Notes: a model not told the origin generated them from the letters alone. 64,000 bases of DNA from G963677325 sp963677325 (GCA_963677325.2 CAXXGM010000002.1:189157-253156); one strand, 5' to 3'. Positions 16,386 through 25,890 are shown, counted from the first letter of the stretch. A program made the numbers and translations.

Positions 16386-17087
16386 TTAATCCTCTTCCTC
16401 ATGCTGGTGGCGTATATCTTTCCCTTCCATTGCGTAAATGGAAGCTTCTGCGATATTGGTAGCATGATCGGCAATTCGCTCTATATTGGAGATAATGCTG
16501 TTAATGTGTATTAAACTTAAGAGCAAATCCTCTGTTTCAATAGGGAGCTTACTTTTACTTATTAAATTATGAATCAGTTTATGATTCATTTTATCAACAA
16601 CATCATCATTTTTAATCGTCCAGATAGCATATTCCTTATCGTTATTAATAAATGACAGAATTGATTTTTCAACCATTTCCCTGCTAACTGACAACATATT
16701 TAAAATAACATCTGCCAGATGGCCAAAAGTTTCTGCATCCCTGATTTTAGGATAAAGTTTTATGATATTCATCACTGAATCACCTATTCTTTCGAGGTTC
16801 ATCACGATGCGAAAACACGCCATTAATTTCCGTAAATCAGAGGCCACAGGTTGATGCAAAACAATGATTCTTGTGATCTTATCACTAAGTTTAATCTCCA
16901 GGAGATCAGCCTTTTCTTCGTTTATCACCACTTCCCGGGATATTTCATCAGGGATTTCCAAAGAGCCGGTGCTAACCAGTTTTTGCAGGATCGACAGCTG
17001 ATGAAGTATTAAATTGGCAAACCCCCCGAGGCGATCGATGATTTCGTGTATGGCAGCTTCTTTTTTGATATACATATAAGTCAGCAT
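16386..17087 (-). CDS. phoU: Phosphate signalling protein PhoU
   Basis: A 233-residue all-helical protein with the two-fold PhoU repeat. Each half carries a metal-binding helix: VINEEKADLLEIKLSDKI and the RIVMNLERIGDSVMNI motif in the first, and NSIISNIERIADHATNIAE in the second. PhoU couples the Pst transporter to the PhoR kinase and keeps the Pho response off when phosphate is plentiful. It ends in an acidic His-containing tail. It follows pstB by 13 bp. A 236-bp gap with short CATATTTCATA repeats separates it from phoB. Confidence 0.9.
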   Translation of the reverse strand: MLTYMYIKKEAAIHEIIDRLGGFANLILHQLSILQKLVSTGSLEIPDEISREVVINEEKADLLEIKLSDKITRIIVLHQPVASDLRKLMACFRIVMNLERIGDSVMNIIKLYPKIRDAETFGHLADVILNMLSVSREMVEKSILSFINNDKEYAIWTIKNDDVVDKMNHKLIHNLISKSKLPIETEDLLLSLIHINSIISNIERIADHATNIAEASIYAMEGKDIRHQHEEED

Positions 17088-17100
17088 TAAATTTAAACAA

Positions 17101-17883
17101 TCAACCGAATTTTCCTGTCAGATATCCTTCAGTTCTTGAATCTTTCGGATTCGTAAACATGGTTTTTGTTTTATCGTATTCAATAACTTCCCCAAGATAC
17201 ATAAACATTGCATTATCTGAAATACGGGCGGCTTGCGACATATTATGAGTCACAAGGACAATGGTATAACCGGATTTCAGCTCAACCAGCAAGTCTTCAA
17301 TTTTAGCCGTAGACAATGGGTCAAGTGCAGAGGTCGGTTCATCCATCAGGATGACATCGGGTTTAAATGCAAGGGCCCTGGCTATGCAAAGACGCTGCTG
17401 CTGACCTCCTGAAAGAAAATTTCCCTTTTTGTTCAGCGAATCTTTTACCTCATCAAAAAGACCAACATTTCTCAGTGAATTTTCAACAATTTCATCTTTT
17501 TCTTTATTTTTCAGCTTATTTCCATTAAGGGAATACCCGGCTATAACATTTTCGTAGATACTCATGGTCGGGAAAGGATTCGGGCGCTGGAACACCATTC
17601 CGATTCTCCTCCGCAAAGTAGTAGTGGACATCTTGTAAATAGATTGATCATTTAAAAGGATATCACCGGTGGTGTAAATATTTGGATAAAGCTCATGCAT
17701 ACGGTTTATGGCTCTTAAAAGAGTACTCTTGCCGCATCCTGAAGGTCCCATTATGGCGGTTATTGCTTTATGCTTCACATCGGCCGTAACATTTTTTACA
17801 GCTCTGTTATCTTTCCCATAAGAGACAGATAAATCTTTGAACGATAAGACAGGATTCTGAATATTTAGAAAATTTTTCTCCAT
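17101..17883 (-). CDS. pstB: Phosphate ABC transporter ATP-binding protein
   Basis: A 260-residue ATPase of the high-affinity phosphate importer. Walker A GPSGCGKST is at residues 46-54, the PNPFP motif specific to PstB at 101-105, the LSGGQQQR signature at 157-164, and Walker B VILMDEPTSALDP at 177-189. The length is normal. It lies 48 bp downstream of pstA and 13 bp upstream of phoU, within a single operon. Confidence 0.95.
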   Translation of the reverse strand: MEKNFLNIQNPVLSFKDLSVSYGKDNRAVKNVTADVKHKAITAIMGPSGCGKSTLLRAINRMHELYPNIYTTGDILLNDQSIYKMSTTTLRRRIGMVFQRPNPFPTMSIYENVIAGYSLNGNKLKNKEKDEIVENSLRNVGLFDEVKDSLNKKGNFLSGGQQQRLCIARALAFKPDVILMDEPTSALDPLSTAKIEDLLVELKSGYTIVLVTHNMSQAARISDNAMFMYLGEVIEYDKTKTMFTNPKDSRTEGYLTGKFG

Positions 17884-17931
17884 TTATTCCCTACTAAGGT
17901 TTAAAAAATGTAAAATAAGGGTTTTTAACCA

Positions 17932-18816
17932 TCAACCATTATTAAATCTGGCCGAAATCCGTTTTGCAATTAAATTCAATGTAAGCACAAGTCCCATCAG
18001 AAAAAGAGATGAACTCCACACCAGATCAATCATGTTTGGATTGTTATAAAACTCCCATATCTGGAGAGGAACAGCGCTGGTAGGTTTGGAAATATCAAGA
18101 TTTATATTGGTATTTCCCAGAATTGTAAGAAGCAACGGAGCAGTTTCTCCGAGGATTCTTGAGATTGAAAGCAGAATTCCTGTTAACAAACCGCTGAAAC
18201 CTGTTGGAATCATCACCTTCAGCATTATTTTATAATAAGGGACACCAAGAGCTGCTCCTGCTTCCTTAATGCTCAACGGGATCATTTTCATGGTCTCTTC
18301 CGTCGAGCGGATAATAAGGGGAAGCATCATAATAGCAAGAGCCACACTTCCTGCAAAGGCAGAATATCCTTTGGTAACACCTTTCACAATCCAAAGGTAA
18401 GCGATAATTCCCAGCACAATTGAGGGAACACCCTGAAGTATTTCAGTTAAATTTCTGACCAGATTGGCATATTTACTTTCCTGATTTTCATAAAGAAAGA
18501 TACCTGTCAGGATACTGATTGGAATAGCAATCACGGCAGCAATTACAACAATAATAATTGTTCCCGTAATTCCGTTTGCAATACCCCCCGGAATAATTTC
18601 ATTATTGGATACCGCCGTCATAGCCTGGAGAGGATCAGGAGCAACTTTAAGAAAAAAATCAAAATTGATCTGCCTCAGGCCTTTGGAAATCAAGGTATAA
18701 ACTATTAATATAATCGGGGAGATCGTTATCATTGACAAGAACACAATAACTCCGTAAAAGATTTTATTTTTCAAATCTCTCCAGTTGTAATTTTCTTTAA
18801 TCGTAAAGTTCTCCAT
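17932..18816 (-). CDS. pstA: Phosphate ABC transporter permease PstA
   Basis: A 294-residue membrane protein with six predicted helices and the binding-protein-dependent transport motif (EAGAALGVPYYKIMLKVMIP). It forms the membrane channel with PstC. The frame is open upstream to 18900, but I placed the start at the ATG at 18816 (MENFTIKENYNW). That start lies four bases after the pstC stop, whereas the longer version would read 85 bp back into pstC and add a non-conserved N-terminus. Confidence 0.9.
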   Translation of the reverse strand: MENFTIKENYNWRDLKNKIFYGVIVFLSMITISPIILIVYTLISKGLRQINFDFFLKVAPDPLQAMTAVSNNEIIPGGIANGITGTIIIVVIAAVIAIPISILTGIFLYENQESKYANLVRNLTEILQGVPSIVLGIIAYLWIVKGVTKGYSAFAGSVALAIMMLPLIIRSTEETMKMIPLSIKEAGAALGVPYYKIMLKVMIPTGFSGLLTGILLSISRILGETAPLLLTILGNTNINLDISKPTSAVPLQIWEFYNNPNMIDLVWSSSLFLMGLVLTLNLIAKRISARFNNG

Positions 18817-18820
18817 CTTC

Positions 18821-19675
18821 TTAAGAAAATCTTCGTATGATAAATTTCCCGATCCAGTTAACGATCGCCGTAACTGCAAACAACAATAAACCGATTGCAA
18901 TAAGCGAACTGAGTTTTAACCCTTCTGCTTCTCCAAATTGATTGGCAATCACACTGGCCATCGTATTTCCTGCGCCAAACAGATTATGAGGTATGACATT
19001 TGCATTTCCGATCAGCATGGTAACTGCCATCGTTTCACCTAAAGCTCTTCCCAGAGCGAGAATGTATCCTGCCACTAAACCTGAACGTGCACTCGGAACA
19101 ATAACGTTAGTGATAACTTCAAGCCGGGTTGCACCAAGAGAATATGCGGCCTCTTTTAGTTCAACGGGTACCATCCCAATAATTTCATTGCTGATCGAGG
19201 TTGCATAAGGAATAATCATGATCGCAAGGACAAGACCCGAGGTGAAAATACCATAGCCATTATCGGAATACCCTGATTGGGCTATAAGAGGACGAATGGC
19301 ATAGAATCCCCAAAGCCCGTATACGATCGAGGGAACTCCTGCCAGCAGATCTACAAGAGTTTTGAGGACAGAGGCAATTTTCGTCTTATTATGGTATTCG
19401 GCAATAAAGATTGAGGTCGAAAAAGCCAGAGGTATACAAATAATGAGGGCCAGAAAAGAAGTAAAGATAGTGCCGACAATAAATGGCAAGGCACCGTAAC
19501 TTTCTTTCCCTTCGGTTGGATTCCATTCAGTTGAAAGGATAAAATTAAAAAAACCAAATGTTTTAAAAGCAGGGATGGCATCAGCTATCATCGAAAGAAC
19601 TATTCCGACAAAAACAAGTACGATGATAAATGAAGTCGATTTTAAAACAAGTTTGGTAATTCTTTCACTGGTCAT
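18821..19675 (-). CDS. pstC: Phosphate ABC transporter permease PstC
   Basis: A 284-residue inner-membrane permease with six predicted helices. It has the EAAYSLGATRLEVITNVIVP permease motif and the family segment ALGRALGETMAVTMLIGN. It pairs with PstA. It follows pstS after 149 bp of A/G-rich and CTTCAGCC-type repeat sequence, and pstA follows four bases after its stop. Confidence 0.92.
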   Translation of the reverse strand: MTSERITKLVLKSTSFIIVLVFVGIVLSMIADAIPAFKTFGFFNFILSTEWNPTEGKESYGALPFIVGTIFTSFLALIICIPLAFSTSIFIAEYHNKTKIASVLKTLVDLLAGVPSIVYGLWGFYAIRPLIAQSGYSDNGYGIFTSGLVLAIMIIPYATSISNEIIGMVPVELKEAAYSLGATRLEVITNVIVPSARSGLVAGYILALGRALGETMAVTMLIGNANVIPHNLFGAGNTMASVIANQFGEAEGLKLSSLIAIGLLLFAVTAIVNWIGKFIIRRFS

Positions 19676-19824
19676 ATACTAAGCTTTTAGAATCAAGAAT
19701 TTTAGGTTGAAGGGAGACGGGAAAAGGGAAAAAGGAGAAAGGAGAAATCAAACTCTTTCGGCCCTAAGCCTAACACCTTCAGCCCTTTCCTTCAGCCTTA
19801 GGTCTAAACACCTTAAGCCTTTTC

Positions 19825-20877
19825 TTACTGGAGTATTACTTTCCCTTCATAAGTAACTTCTTTCAGAATGCCGTTAGCCAATGAAACTGCTTTCTCCGGA
19901 AGTGGAGCATAATCCACCTTGGGAGCAATTGCCTGTCCTTCGGGTCCAGTTAACCATTGTAGAAATTTCAATGTTTCCTCTGCCTGCTGAAGGCTTCTTC
20001 CATTATAAGCCTGTTCTTTATACAAAATGATCCAGGTGAATGCGCTGATTGGATAGGCCTTGGGATTATCTGAATTGGTCAGCATCACCCTTGTATCTGC
20101 AGGAATATCACCTTGTGCTGCAGCACTGACCGATTCAACAGAAGGATTGATAAAATGGCCCGCTTTATTCTGAAGTAAAACAACGGGGATTTTTTGGGAG
20201 AAAGCATATTCCGATCCAATATAACCGATAGATCCTACCGTTTGTTTGATAGTACCAGCCACCCCGGGATTTCCTTTAGCTCCCATACCAGTCGGCCAGT
20301 TTAATGATTTTCCTGTACCGGGTCCATTTTTCCATTTTTCGCTGATCTTACTCATGTAATCGCTGAATATAAACGTAGTACCGCTTCCATCCGACCGGTA
20401 TATTACAGTTATTTTCATATCCGGAAGATTCGTATCCGGATTGTCTGATTTAATCTGACTGTCGTTCCATTTATTAATTTCCCCGAGAAAAATTTTGGCC
20501 AATACTTCATTTTTGAGTTTCAGGGAATCTATGCCCGAAAGATTAAAGGCAACAACTACTGCACCCAGACAGGTTGGAATATGGACAACCGGCGCCGACA
20601 ATTCGGAGGCCTGCTGATCAGTCAGGAAAGCATCTGTAGCACCAAAATCTACGACCTTATCCTTTAAGCTTTTGATTCCTCCTCCCGATCCGATTCCACC
20701 ATAAGAAATTTTCACTCCTGTTTTGGAAGAATAATCGGAAATAACCTGATTGTAAAATGGCATCGGGAAAGTGGCTCCTGCTCCTGCAAGATTAATCTTT
20801 TTCGAGCTGTTCTTTTTTGTGTTTTGGCATGAGAGAATAACAACCAATACAATAAAAATAGTGATTACTTTTTTCAT
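19825..20877 (-). CDS. pstS: Phosphate-binding lipoprotein PstS
   Basis: A 350-residue substrate-binding protein. The signal peptide ends in the lipobox VILSC (C17), so the protein is lipid-anchored. Phosphate-binding segments seen are AGATFPMPFYNQ, YGGIGSGGGI, FGATDAFLT, the RSDGSGTTFIF loop and the SVGSIGYIG-like TVGSIGYIG. It delivers phosphate to PstCAB. It is the first gene of the pst-pho operon. Three TGTAAC boxes in 11-bp register lie 42-80 bp upstream of its start codon, the likely PhoB-controlled region. Confidence 0.94.
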   Translation of the reverse strand: MKKVITIFIVLVVILSCQNTKKNSSKKINLAGAGATFPMPFYNQVISDYSSKTGVKISYGGIGSGGGIKSLKDKVVDFGATDAFLTDQQASELSAPVVHIPTCLGAVVVAFNLSGIDSLKLKNEVLAKIFLGEINKWNDSQIKSDNPDTNLPDMKITVIYRSDGSGTTFIFSDYMSKISEKWKNGPGTGKSLNWPTGMGAKGNPGVAGTIKQTVGSIGYIGSEYAFSQKIPVVLLQNKAGHFINPSVESVSAAAQGDIPADTRVMLTNSDNPKAYPISAFTWIILYKEQAYNGRSLQQAEETLKFLQWLTGPEGQAIAPKVDYAPLPEKAVSLANGILKEVTYEGKVILQ

Positions 20878-20918
20878 CTTAATTGCGGTTTTGCATTTAA
20901 CAAATGAACCATTAAAAT

Positions 20919-20957
20919 GTTACAGATTGATTTCGGCATTGTTACAATCCGGTTACA
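20919..20957 (-). promoter_or_regulatory. Candidate Pho box upstream of pstS
   Basis: On the minus strand TGTAAC occurs at 20952-20957, 20941-20946 and 20919-20924, starting 11 and then 22 bp apart. This is the one-turn direct-repeat spacing at which PhoB-family dimers bind. The hexamer differs from the enterobacterial TGTCA, so PhoB binding is inferred from spacing and position. Confidence 0.5.
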
Positions 20958-21022
20958 TTTTCAACATACTCTTCGAGACGGAATCAGATTAAAATTAAGA
21001 CTTGCCAAGGAGTTCTGCTCTG
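20958..21022. other. Short gap between Pho box and MITE copy 2
   Basis: Sequence between the candidate Pho box and the second 255-bp element. Nothing else is visible, so upstream control of pstS must lie within about 150 bp or cross the inserted element. Confidence 0.4.
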
Positions 21023-21287
21023 TATAAACATGAGTTCGATCTAAGAAATAAATAAAGTAACGCTTGGTTATTTGCTTTCGAATTTTGTTTTTGTAACCTA
21101 ATAAGGATCGAAACACCTTAGTAGCTTATTGAAATCCCTTGACATCTAACCTAATTACCTAATTTTATTTCTCAATTTATTAAACCAAATTAGGTAATTA
21201 GGTAAAATAAGGGGGGTATTCCATCAGCTACTTAGGTGTTTTCGACAGATTAGGTTATCCATTACTTAGGTCGAACTCAGGTTATAA
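21023..21287. mobile_element. 255-bp nested-hairpin MITE, copy 2, with 5-bp target duplication
   Basis: The element spans 21028-21282 and is flanked by the direct repeat TATAA (21023-21027 and 21283-21287). It is about 98% identical to copy 1, in the same orientation, and again 255 bp long. Two of its changes fall in the left arm of the outer stem and weaken pairing there. It lies between the pstS promoter region and the end of the arsenic operon. The remaining sequence to 21545 contains no gene I can support. Confidence 0.88.
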
Positions 21288-21545
21288 AACATCTCAACAG
21301 GATTATTCTCTATTTTAGCTTCCCAGTACCGCAAATAGAGCCCAAGGCAAACAACAGTCAGTCGCAGCTTTCTGGCTTAAAGCTCTTTTAGGAGTAAAAA
21401 ATAGTAGGTGGGGAAACGGGGAAAATAGAACCCGGATTACCTTATCGATTTTTCAATAAGAATAAATTGCAAGCGAGGTATGATGGATGAACAAAAATAA
21501 AAAAGAGAAAATATCCGACATTACTATGCCAGATTATAATAAGTC

Positions 21546-22610
21546 TTATGATGTTTGAGTATCAAAGTTTTTAAGGAAAATCTTCCTTTTAAAATAAAAA
21601 GCAAGATTGACTAAACCAATCATAACAGGGACCTCAACCAAAGGTCCGATTACAGCGGCAAATGCTTCTCCGGAATTAATTCCGAAAACCGAAATGGCAA
21701 CAGCAATAGCAAGTTCAAAATTATTGCTGGCAGCCGTAAATGAAAGTGTTGTTGACTGCTCATAGTTGGCACCTACTTTCTTGCTCATGAAAAAAGAGAT
21801 CACAAACATTACAAGGAAATAAATCAACAGGGGAAGGGCAATTATCAAGACATCCAGGGGGATTTTGACAATGTATTCACCCTTTAGGGAAAACATAACC
21901 ACAATTGTAAACAGCAATGCAATCAAGGTTAATGGACTAATGACAGGGATGAATTTCTTATGATACCACTCCTTACTCTTTACTCTTAACAGGATAAATC
22001 GAGTTAAAAATCCCGCGATAAAAGGTATTCCAAGGTAAATGAAAACACTTTTGGCTATTTGCATGATAGTAATGTCGACTCTAAAGGATTGCAGGCCTAA
22101 AAAATCAGGGAGAACAGTCAAAAATACCCAGGCATAGACAGAAAAAAACAATACCTGAAAAATGGCATTAAATGCCACGAGTCCTGCTGCATATTCAGTA
22201 TCCCCTTTGGCCAGATCATTCCAAACGATGACCATGGCGATGCACCTGGCCAAACCAATCAGAATAAGTCCGGCCATGTAATGAGGATAATTCTGCAGGA
22301 ACAAGGCAGCAAGTCCGAACATTAACAATGGCCCTATTACCCAATTCTGAACAAGAGATAATCCCAGTATCCTGTAATTTCGAAAAACATCCTTTAATTC
22401 TTCATACCTGACTTTCGCCAGTGGCGGATACATCATGATAATCAGCCCGATTGCAATGGGTACATTGGTCGTACCCGAACTCATGGAATTCCAGAAGACT
22501 GCCACCTGAGGGAAAAGATAACCAGAAAAAACGCCAATGAACATTGCAAGAAATATCCAAAGGGTAAGAAATCTGTCCAGAAATGATAATTTACCAGAAA
22601 TAGAATTCAT
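21546..22610 (-). CDS. acr3: ACR3-type arsenite efflux permease
   Basis: A 354-residue membrane protein of the bile acid/arsenite permease superfamily with about ten helices. It carries the ACR3 signatures NWVIGPLLMF (residues 89-98) and GLARCIAMVIVWNDLAKGD, with the conserved essential Cys at 123. It exports As(III), driven by the membrane potential or proton gradient. The length is typical of bacterial ACR3. It is the last gene of the arsR cluster, 57 bp after the P5CR-like gene. The name arsB is often used for this family, although it is unrelated to true ArsB. Confidence 0.92.
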   Translation of the reverse strand: MNSISGKLSFLDRFLTLWIFLAMFIGVFSGYLFPQVAVFWNSMSSGTTNVPIAIGLIIMMYPPLAKVRYEELKDVFRNYRILGLSLVQNWVIGPLLMFGLAALFLQNYPHYMAGLILIGLARCIAMVIVWNDLAKGDTEYAAGLVAFNAIFQVLFFSVYAWVFLTVLPDFLGLQSFRVDITIMQIAKSVFIYLGIPFIAGFLTRFILLRVKSKEWYHKKFIPVISPLTLIALLFTIVVMFSLKGEYIVKIPLDVLIIALPLLIYFLVMFVISFFMSKKVGANYEQSTTLSFTAASNNFELAIAVAISVFGINSGEAFAAVIGPLVEVPVMIGLVNLAFYFKRKIFLKNFDTQTS

Positions 22611-22667
22611 CTAATATAAGTGCAATAAGTTTATAATATGATTTATGCTGAACGATTCAACACGAAA

Positions 22668-23441
22668 TCAAGGCTTAATCTTTTCAAATAATCCCATCAA
22701 CCTGGTCTGATAAATCTCCTTAATTTGCGGTTCGTGTTCCGCAATAGGTTTTACGGGTATCAGATCAATTACCTGATCGGCTGTTAAATCTGACTGAAAC
22801 ATTAGTTTATTAGCCGCATCAATGGTATGCATAATCGATAGCTTGCTCTCCTCTTCTGACAATCCAATTTTAGTGCCAAATTTGCTCAGTTCATTCCATT
22901 GAAACCAGAAGTAAGTAGGCAGCATTGCAGATAAAATGGCATAAGCTTCAAGTTTAGATTCCTCAACTTCAAAGGTTTCTCCAAGAGCACTGAGCATTTC
23001 CATTATTTCAATTTTATTTTTACTTCCGAAATGATTACCGAATGTCACCGGATTGTAACCTTTATTAATATATGAAGTTGCATTCGGGATCATTCTTGCA
23101 ATATTTGGAGTTGCAAGTTTTACAGCTAATTTTTCAATCGTAATTTTTGGTGCAAGTGAAATAAGGATCGTATCTTTTGAGATTGAATCTTTGATATGAT
23201 CCAGCATTTCTATGATAATTGGAGGATGCAAGGCAATGAAAACTATCGATTGCTGAGCAATCTTTTGAACAGTATCCGGAGTTTCAATCATTGGATACCG
23301 ATATTTCAGCTTTTTCAATCCTTCGGTGTCAGTATCGTAAACCATGATACTATCGAAACGCACTTCTTTGTTCGCGAATGCCTGAAGGAAAATCTTTGTA
23401 ATGCGACCACCTCCAATAAAACCTAAAGAATTTGATTTCAT
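22668..23441 (-). CDS. Pyrroline-5-carboxylate reductase-like oxidoreductase in the ars cluster
   Basis: A 257-residue NAD(P)-binding protein. The N-terminal Rossmann motif GFIGGGRITK (residues 7-16) and a C-terminal helical domain (EAYAILSAMLPTYFWFQWNEL) match ProC-type oxidoreductases. The substrate-site residues of true proline synthesis enzymes are only partly kept, for example the late segment reads LMFQSDLTADQVIDLIPV instead of the usual SP-GGT motif. It sits between the ArsP-like permease and acr3, 53 and 57 bp away, so a role connected with arsenic is inferred from context. Its reaction cannot be named from sequence. Confidence 0.75.
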   Translation of the reverse strand: MKSNSLGFIGGGRITKIFLQAFANKEVRFDSIMVYDTDTEGLKKLKYRYPMIETPDTVQKIAQQSIVFIALHPPIIIEMLDHIKDSISKDTILISLAPKITIEKLAVKLATPNIARMIPNATSYINKGYNPVTFGNHFGSKNKIEIMEMLSALGETFEVEESKLEAYAILSAMLPTYFWFQWNELSKFGTKIGLSEEESKLSIMHTIDAANKLMFQSDLTADQVIDLIPVKPIAEHEPQIKEIYQTRLMGLFEKIKP

Positions 23442-23494
23442 AGCTATAAAACAAGTTTAATGAATAATGAATATATCGCTGCTTATCATTCGTT

Positions 23495-24520
23495 CTACAT
23501 TATGTAATTGAATAAAAATCCTACCATCATTATCCCAATCCCAACTATACCAATGAAAGTAAGAATTAATGGGAGTTTAAGTACCTTTCTGAGGATGATC
23601 ATTTCAGGAAGAGAAAGACCAATAACCGACATCATAAAGGCCAGGGCCGTTCCCAGAGAAGCTCCTTTTTCAATTAAAACAGAGACAATGGGTACAATTC
23701 CTGCAGCATTAGAGTATAAAGGTATTCCGATCAGGACAGATAAAGGGATAGAGTACCAGACTGTTTTGCCCATCAGAGAGGCCATAAAATCCTGTGGAAC
23801 ATAACCATGAACTCCGGCTCCCACTAAAATACCTGCAGCAACATAAATCCAGACCTTACCAACGATCTCCCTTACCGCAGAATATCCTGAGTTAATTCTT
23901 TCGTCAAGGGATATTTTCTCCTCCTTCAAATCAGAATTGCCAAAATGAGATTGATAAACCCAAGGCTCTACCCACTTCTCAAGATGAAGTAGCCCGATTA
24001 AATAACCTGATACAATAGCAATGATCAGACCTGTTATAATGTAAATAGCAGCGATCTTCCAGCCAAATAATCCATATAAAAGAATTATTGCTACTTCATT
24101 TATCATTGGTGAGGAAATAAGAAATGAGAATGTAATTCCAATCGGGACTCCAGATTCGATAAATCCTAAAAACAAAGGTATCGCAGAACAGGAACAAAAA
24201 GGTGTGACAACACCAAGAGATGCCGCCATAATATTTCCTGTGATCGTTTTCTTTCCTTCCAGAGCCTTTCGGGTCCGTTCAGGAGTAAAAAAGGTTCTGA
24301 TAACTCCAACAACGAATATTATCAGGACAAGCAAAAGAATTACTTTGGGAAATTCAAAGATAAAAAAACGAATGGCTTCAGTCAGATGATCACCTTTCAC
24401 CAATCCGAATCCTGATTCAATTAACCAATCGGTAAACGGTTGAAGAGTTCTGTAAAGCAAATACCAGACAGGCAATAAAAGAATTGGGATTAACTGTTTA
24501 TTTTTTAATGCAATATTCAT
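23495..24520 (-). CDS. ArsP/SO_0444-type permease
   Basis: A 341-residue membrane permease of the DUF318 (ArsP_1) family with about eight helices. The key motif TPFCSCSAIPLF holds C109 and C111. Related proteins export trivalent organoarsenicals such as methylarsenite, or Cu/Zn. The frame is open to 24562, but the ATG at 24520 lies seven bases after the stop of the upstream ArsG-like gene and gives the conserved length. Together with acr3 it provides a second, probably organic, arsenic exit route; the substrate is inferred from neighbours. Confidence 0.83.
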   Translation of the reverse strand: MNIALKNKQLIPILLLPVWYLLYRTLQPFTDWLIESGFGLVKGDHLTEAIRFFIFEFPKVILLLVLIIFVVGVIRTFFTPERTRKALEGKKTITGNIMAASLGVVTPFCSCSAIPLFLGFIESGVPIGITFSFLISSPMINEVAIILLYGLFGWKIAAIYIITGLIIAIVSGYLIGLLHLEKWVEPWVYQSHFGNSDLKEEKISLDERINSGYSAVREIVGKVWIYVAAGILVGAGVHGYVPQDFMASLMGKTVWYSIPLSVLIGIPLYSNAAGIVPIVSVLIEKGASLGTALAFMMSVIGLSLPEMIILRKVLKLPLILTFIGIVGIGIMMVGFLFNYIM

Positions 24521-24527
24521 GTTAATG

Positions 24528-25226
24528 TCAAATGAAAGCTTTGAAAGAGTAGACCAATCCAATAATGATAAACAGAACCGAAATGATGCGCCGAAACCAG
24601 AATTCGAAACTTTTTACCTTGTTGTACAACTTCCCTGTTGAGCCGACAGAAAAGGCCAAAATCCAGGCGAAGACAATTACCGGAATGCCTGTAGCAATGG
24701 CAAAAACAAGAGGCAGGTAAAGACCTCCAGCACTTGAAATGGTCATGGGTATCAGCATTCCAAAAAAGAGCACTCCACTGTAAGGGCAGAAAGCCATAGC
24801 GAAAACAATACCCAACAATAATGAATAAGTATATCCCCGTTTGATTCTTTTATCCAACCCTGAAGTCAATCTATTAATTCCAGGGAAATTGATCTTTATT
24901 ATTTCAAGCATAAGAAGCCCTGTGAGAATAAGAAAAGGACCCGTAAACTTCTCACCGTATTTTTGGAAGAATCCTGAGAACTGAAATTGATCGGCACCAA
25001 GGTAAATTATTAAGGCAATTGAAATATAGGATATAGACCGGCCTAAAGTATATAGTAAACCATTTATAAAAACTCTGTTCCGGTTTTCAATGTCTTTACT
25101 GACAAAACCTATTGCAGTAATGTTGGTGGCAAGAGGACAAGGACTAATTGCTGTCATGAAGCCAAGCACCAGGGCAGAAAACCACGGCATGTTACTGTTT
25201 TCAAACAGAGTTGTGAGAAAATTCAT
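24528..25226 (-). CDS. ArsG-type (CcdA/DsbD-like) transporter
   Basis: A 232-residue membrane protein with six hydrophobic segments in the CcdA/DsbD-beta arrangement. It has a conserved cysteine in AISPCPLATNI (C30) and a partner in AFCPYSGVLFFG. This form, beside an ArsF-type protein, is named the ArsG family in arsenic clusters, where it has been linked to aromatic arsenical efflux; moving reducing equivalents across the membrane is the alternative. Its start overlaps the ArsF-like gene by 4 nt (ATGA), which indicates coupled translation. Confidence 0.8.
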   Translation of the reverse strand: MNFLTTLFENSNMPWFSALVLGFMTAISPCPLATNITAIGFVSKDIENRNRVFINGLLYTLGRSISYISIALIIYLGADQFQFSGFFQKYGEKFTGPFLILTGLLMLEIIKINFPGINRLTSGLDKRIKRGYTYSLLLGIVFAMAFCPYSGVLFFGMLIPMTISSAGGLYLPLVFAIATGIPVIVFAWILAFSVGSTGKLYNKVKSFEFWFRRIISVLFIIIGLVYSFKAFI

Positions 25227-25639
25227 TCTTTATAATTTACAAGCTGGTCGACTTTCTCTTTTATAATAGATTTCAGTTTTAAGGGATTTGGAATTGCATA
25301 TAAAAATCCTTCGTTGGTGAGATTAATTTTTCTGTTCCCTTTTACAATAAGAAGTGTTTGCCCTGAAATCTTAAGTTTTTCGCCAAGAGCTTTTCCTTCT
25401 TTATCTTCCAAATTGACTGATAGAAAGCTAATTTCCCCATCTTTAACCATTTGGGGGTAAAGAGTTAGAATATCGTTTTTAGCTTCAGCTTCCACTGTTC
25501 TGCAAGTAACACATCTTGCAGAGAAATGAAAATAATAAGCTTCAATTTTATTGTTTTCTGCCTGTCTGATCTCATTGCCATTACCGGCAATTGCGAAAAG
25601 AGGTAAAAGCAAAACGATTGCAAAAATCAGATTCTTCAT
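25223..25639 (-). CDS. ArsF-type thioredoxin-fold protein
   Basis: A 138-residue exported protein: signal peptide (residues 1-18, ending in FAIAG), then a thioredoxin-like fold with C43-V-T-C46 and a VNLEDKEGKALGEKL strand-helix. It matches the ArsF family found next to ArsG-type transporters, for which a nitroreductase-subunit name is used in databases, although the visible fold is thioredoxin-like. It is translationally coupled to the ArsG-like gene and lies 5 bp after the small thioredoxin gene. A redox relay with its membrane neighbour is my inference. Confidence 0.78.
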   Translation of the reverse strand: MKNLIFAIVLLLPLFAIAGNGNEIRQAENNKIEAYYFHFSARCVTCRTVEAEAKNDILTLYPQMVKDGEISFLSVNLEDKEGKALGEKLKISGQTLLIVKGNRKINLTNEGFLYAIPNPLKLKSIIKEKVDQLVNYKE

Positions 25640-25644
25640 GATCT

Positions 25645-25890
25645 TTATTTTTTTTGATTAGTGGTTACAAATTCCATGATCTCAGTTTTTGATGGTATTC
25701 TACCGGTTGACATTACTATTTGATCGATAACCAGTGCAGGTGTACTCATTACTCCGTAAGAAATAATCTTCATAATATCCTCTACTTTTTCGATCTCTGC
25801 CTCCACACCATTTTGAGCTACCACCTCTCTGGTCAATCTTTCCAGTTCTTTGCATTTCGAACATCCGGTTCCTAAAACTTCTATCTTCAT
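25645..25890 (-). CDS. Small thioredoxin-family (redox-active disulfide) protein
   Basis: An 81-residue cytoplasmic glutaredoxin/thioredoxin-fold protein. The active site is C10-S-K-C13 within LGTGCSKCKEL, and the cis-Pro segment is MSTPALVIDQ. This small single-domain type occurs with ArsP-like permeases and DsbD-like transporters in arsenic loci. It is likely the cytoplasmic electron donor for the ArsG/ArsF pair or for arsenate reduction, since no classic arsC is present. It lies between arsR and the ArsF-like gene. Confidence 0.82.
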   Translation of the reverse strand: MKIEVLGTGCSKCKELERLTREVVAQNGVEAEIEKVEDIMKIISYGVMSTPALVIDQIVMSTGRIPSKTEIMEFVTTNQKK

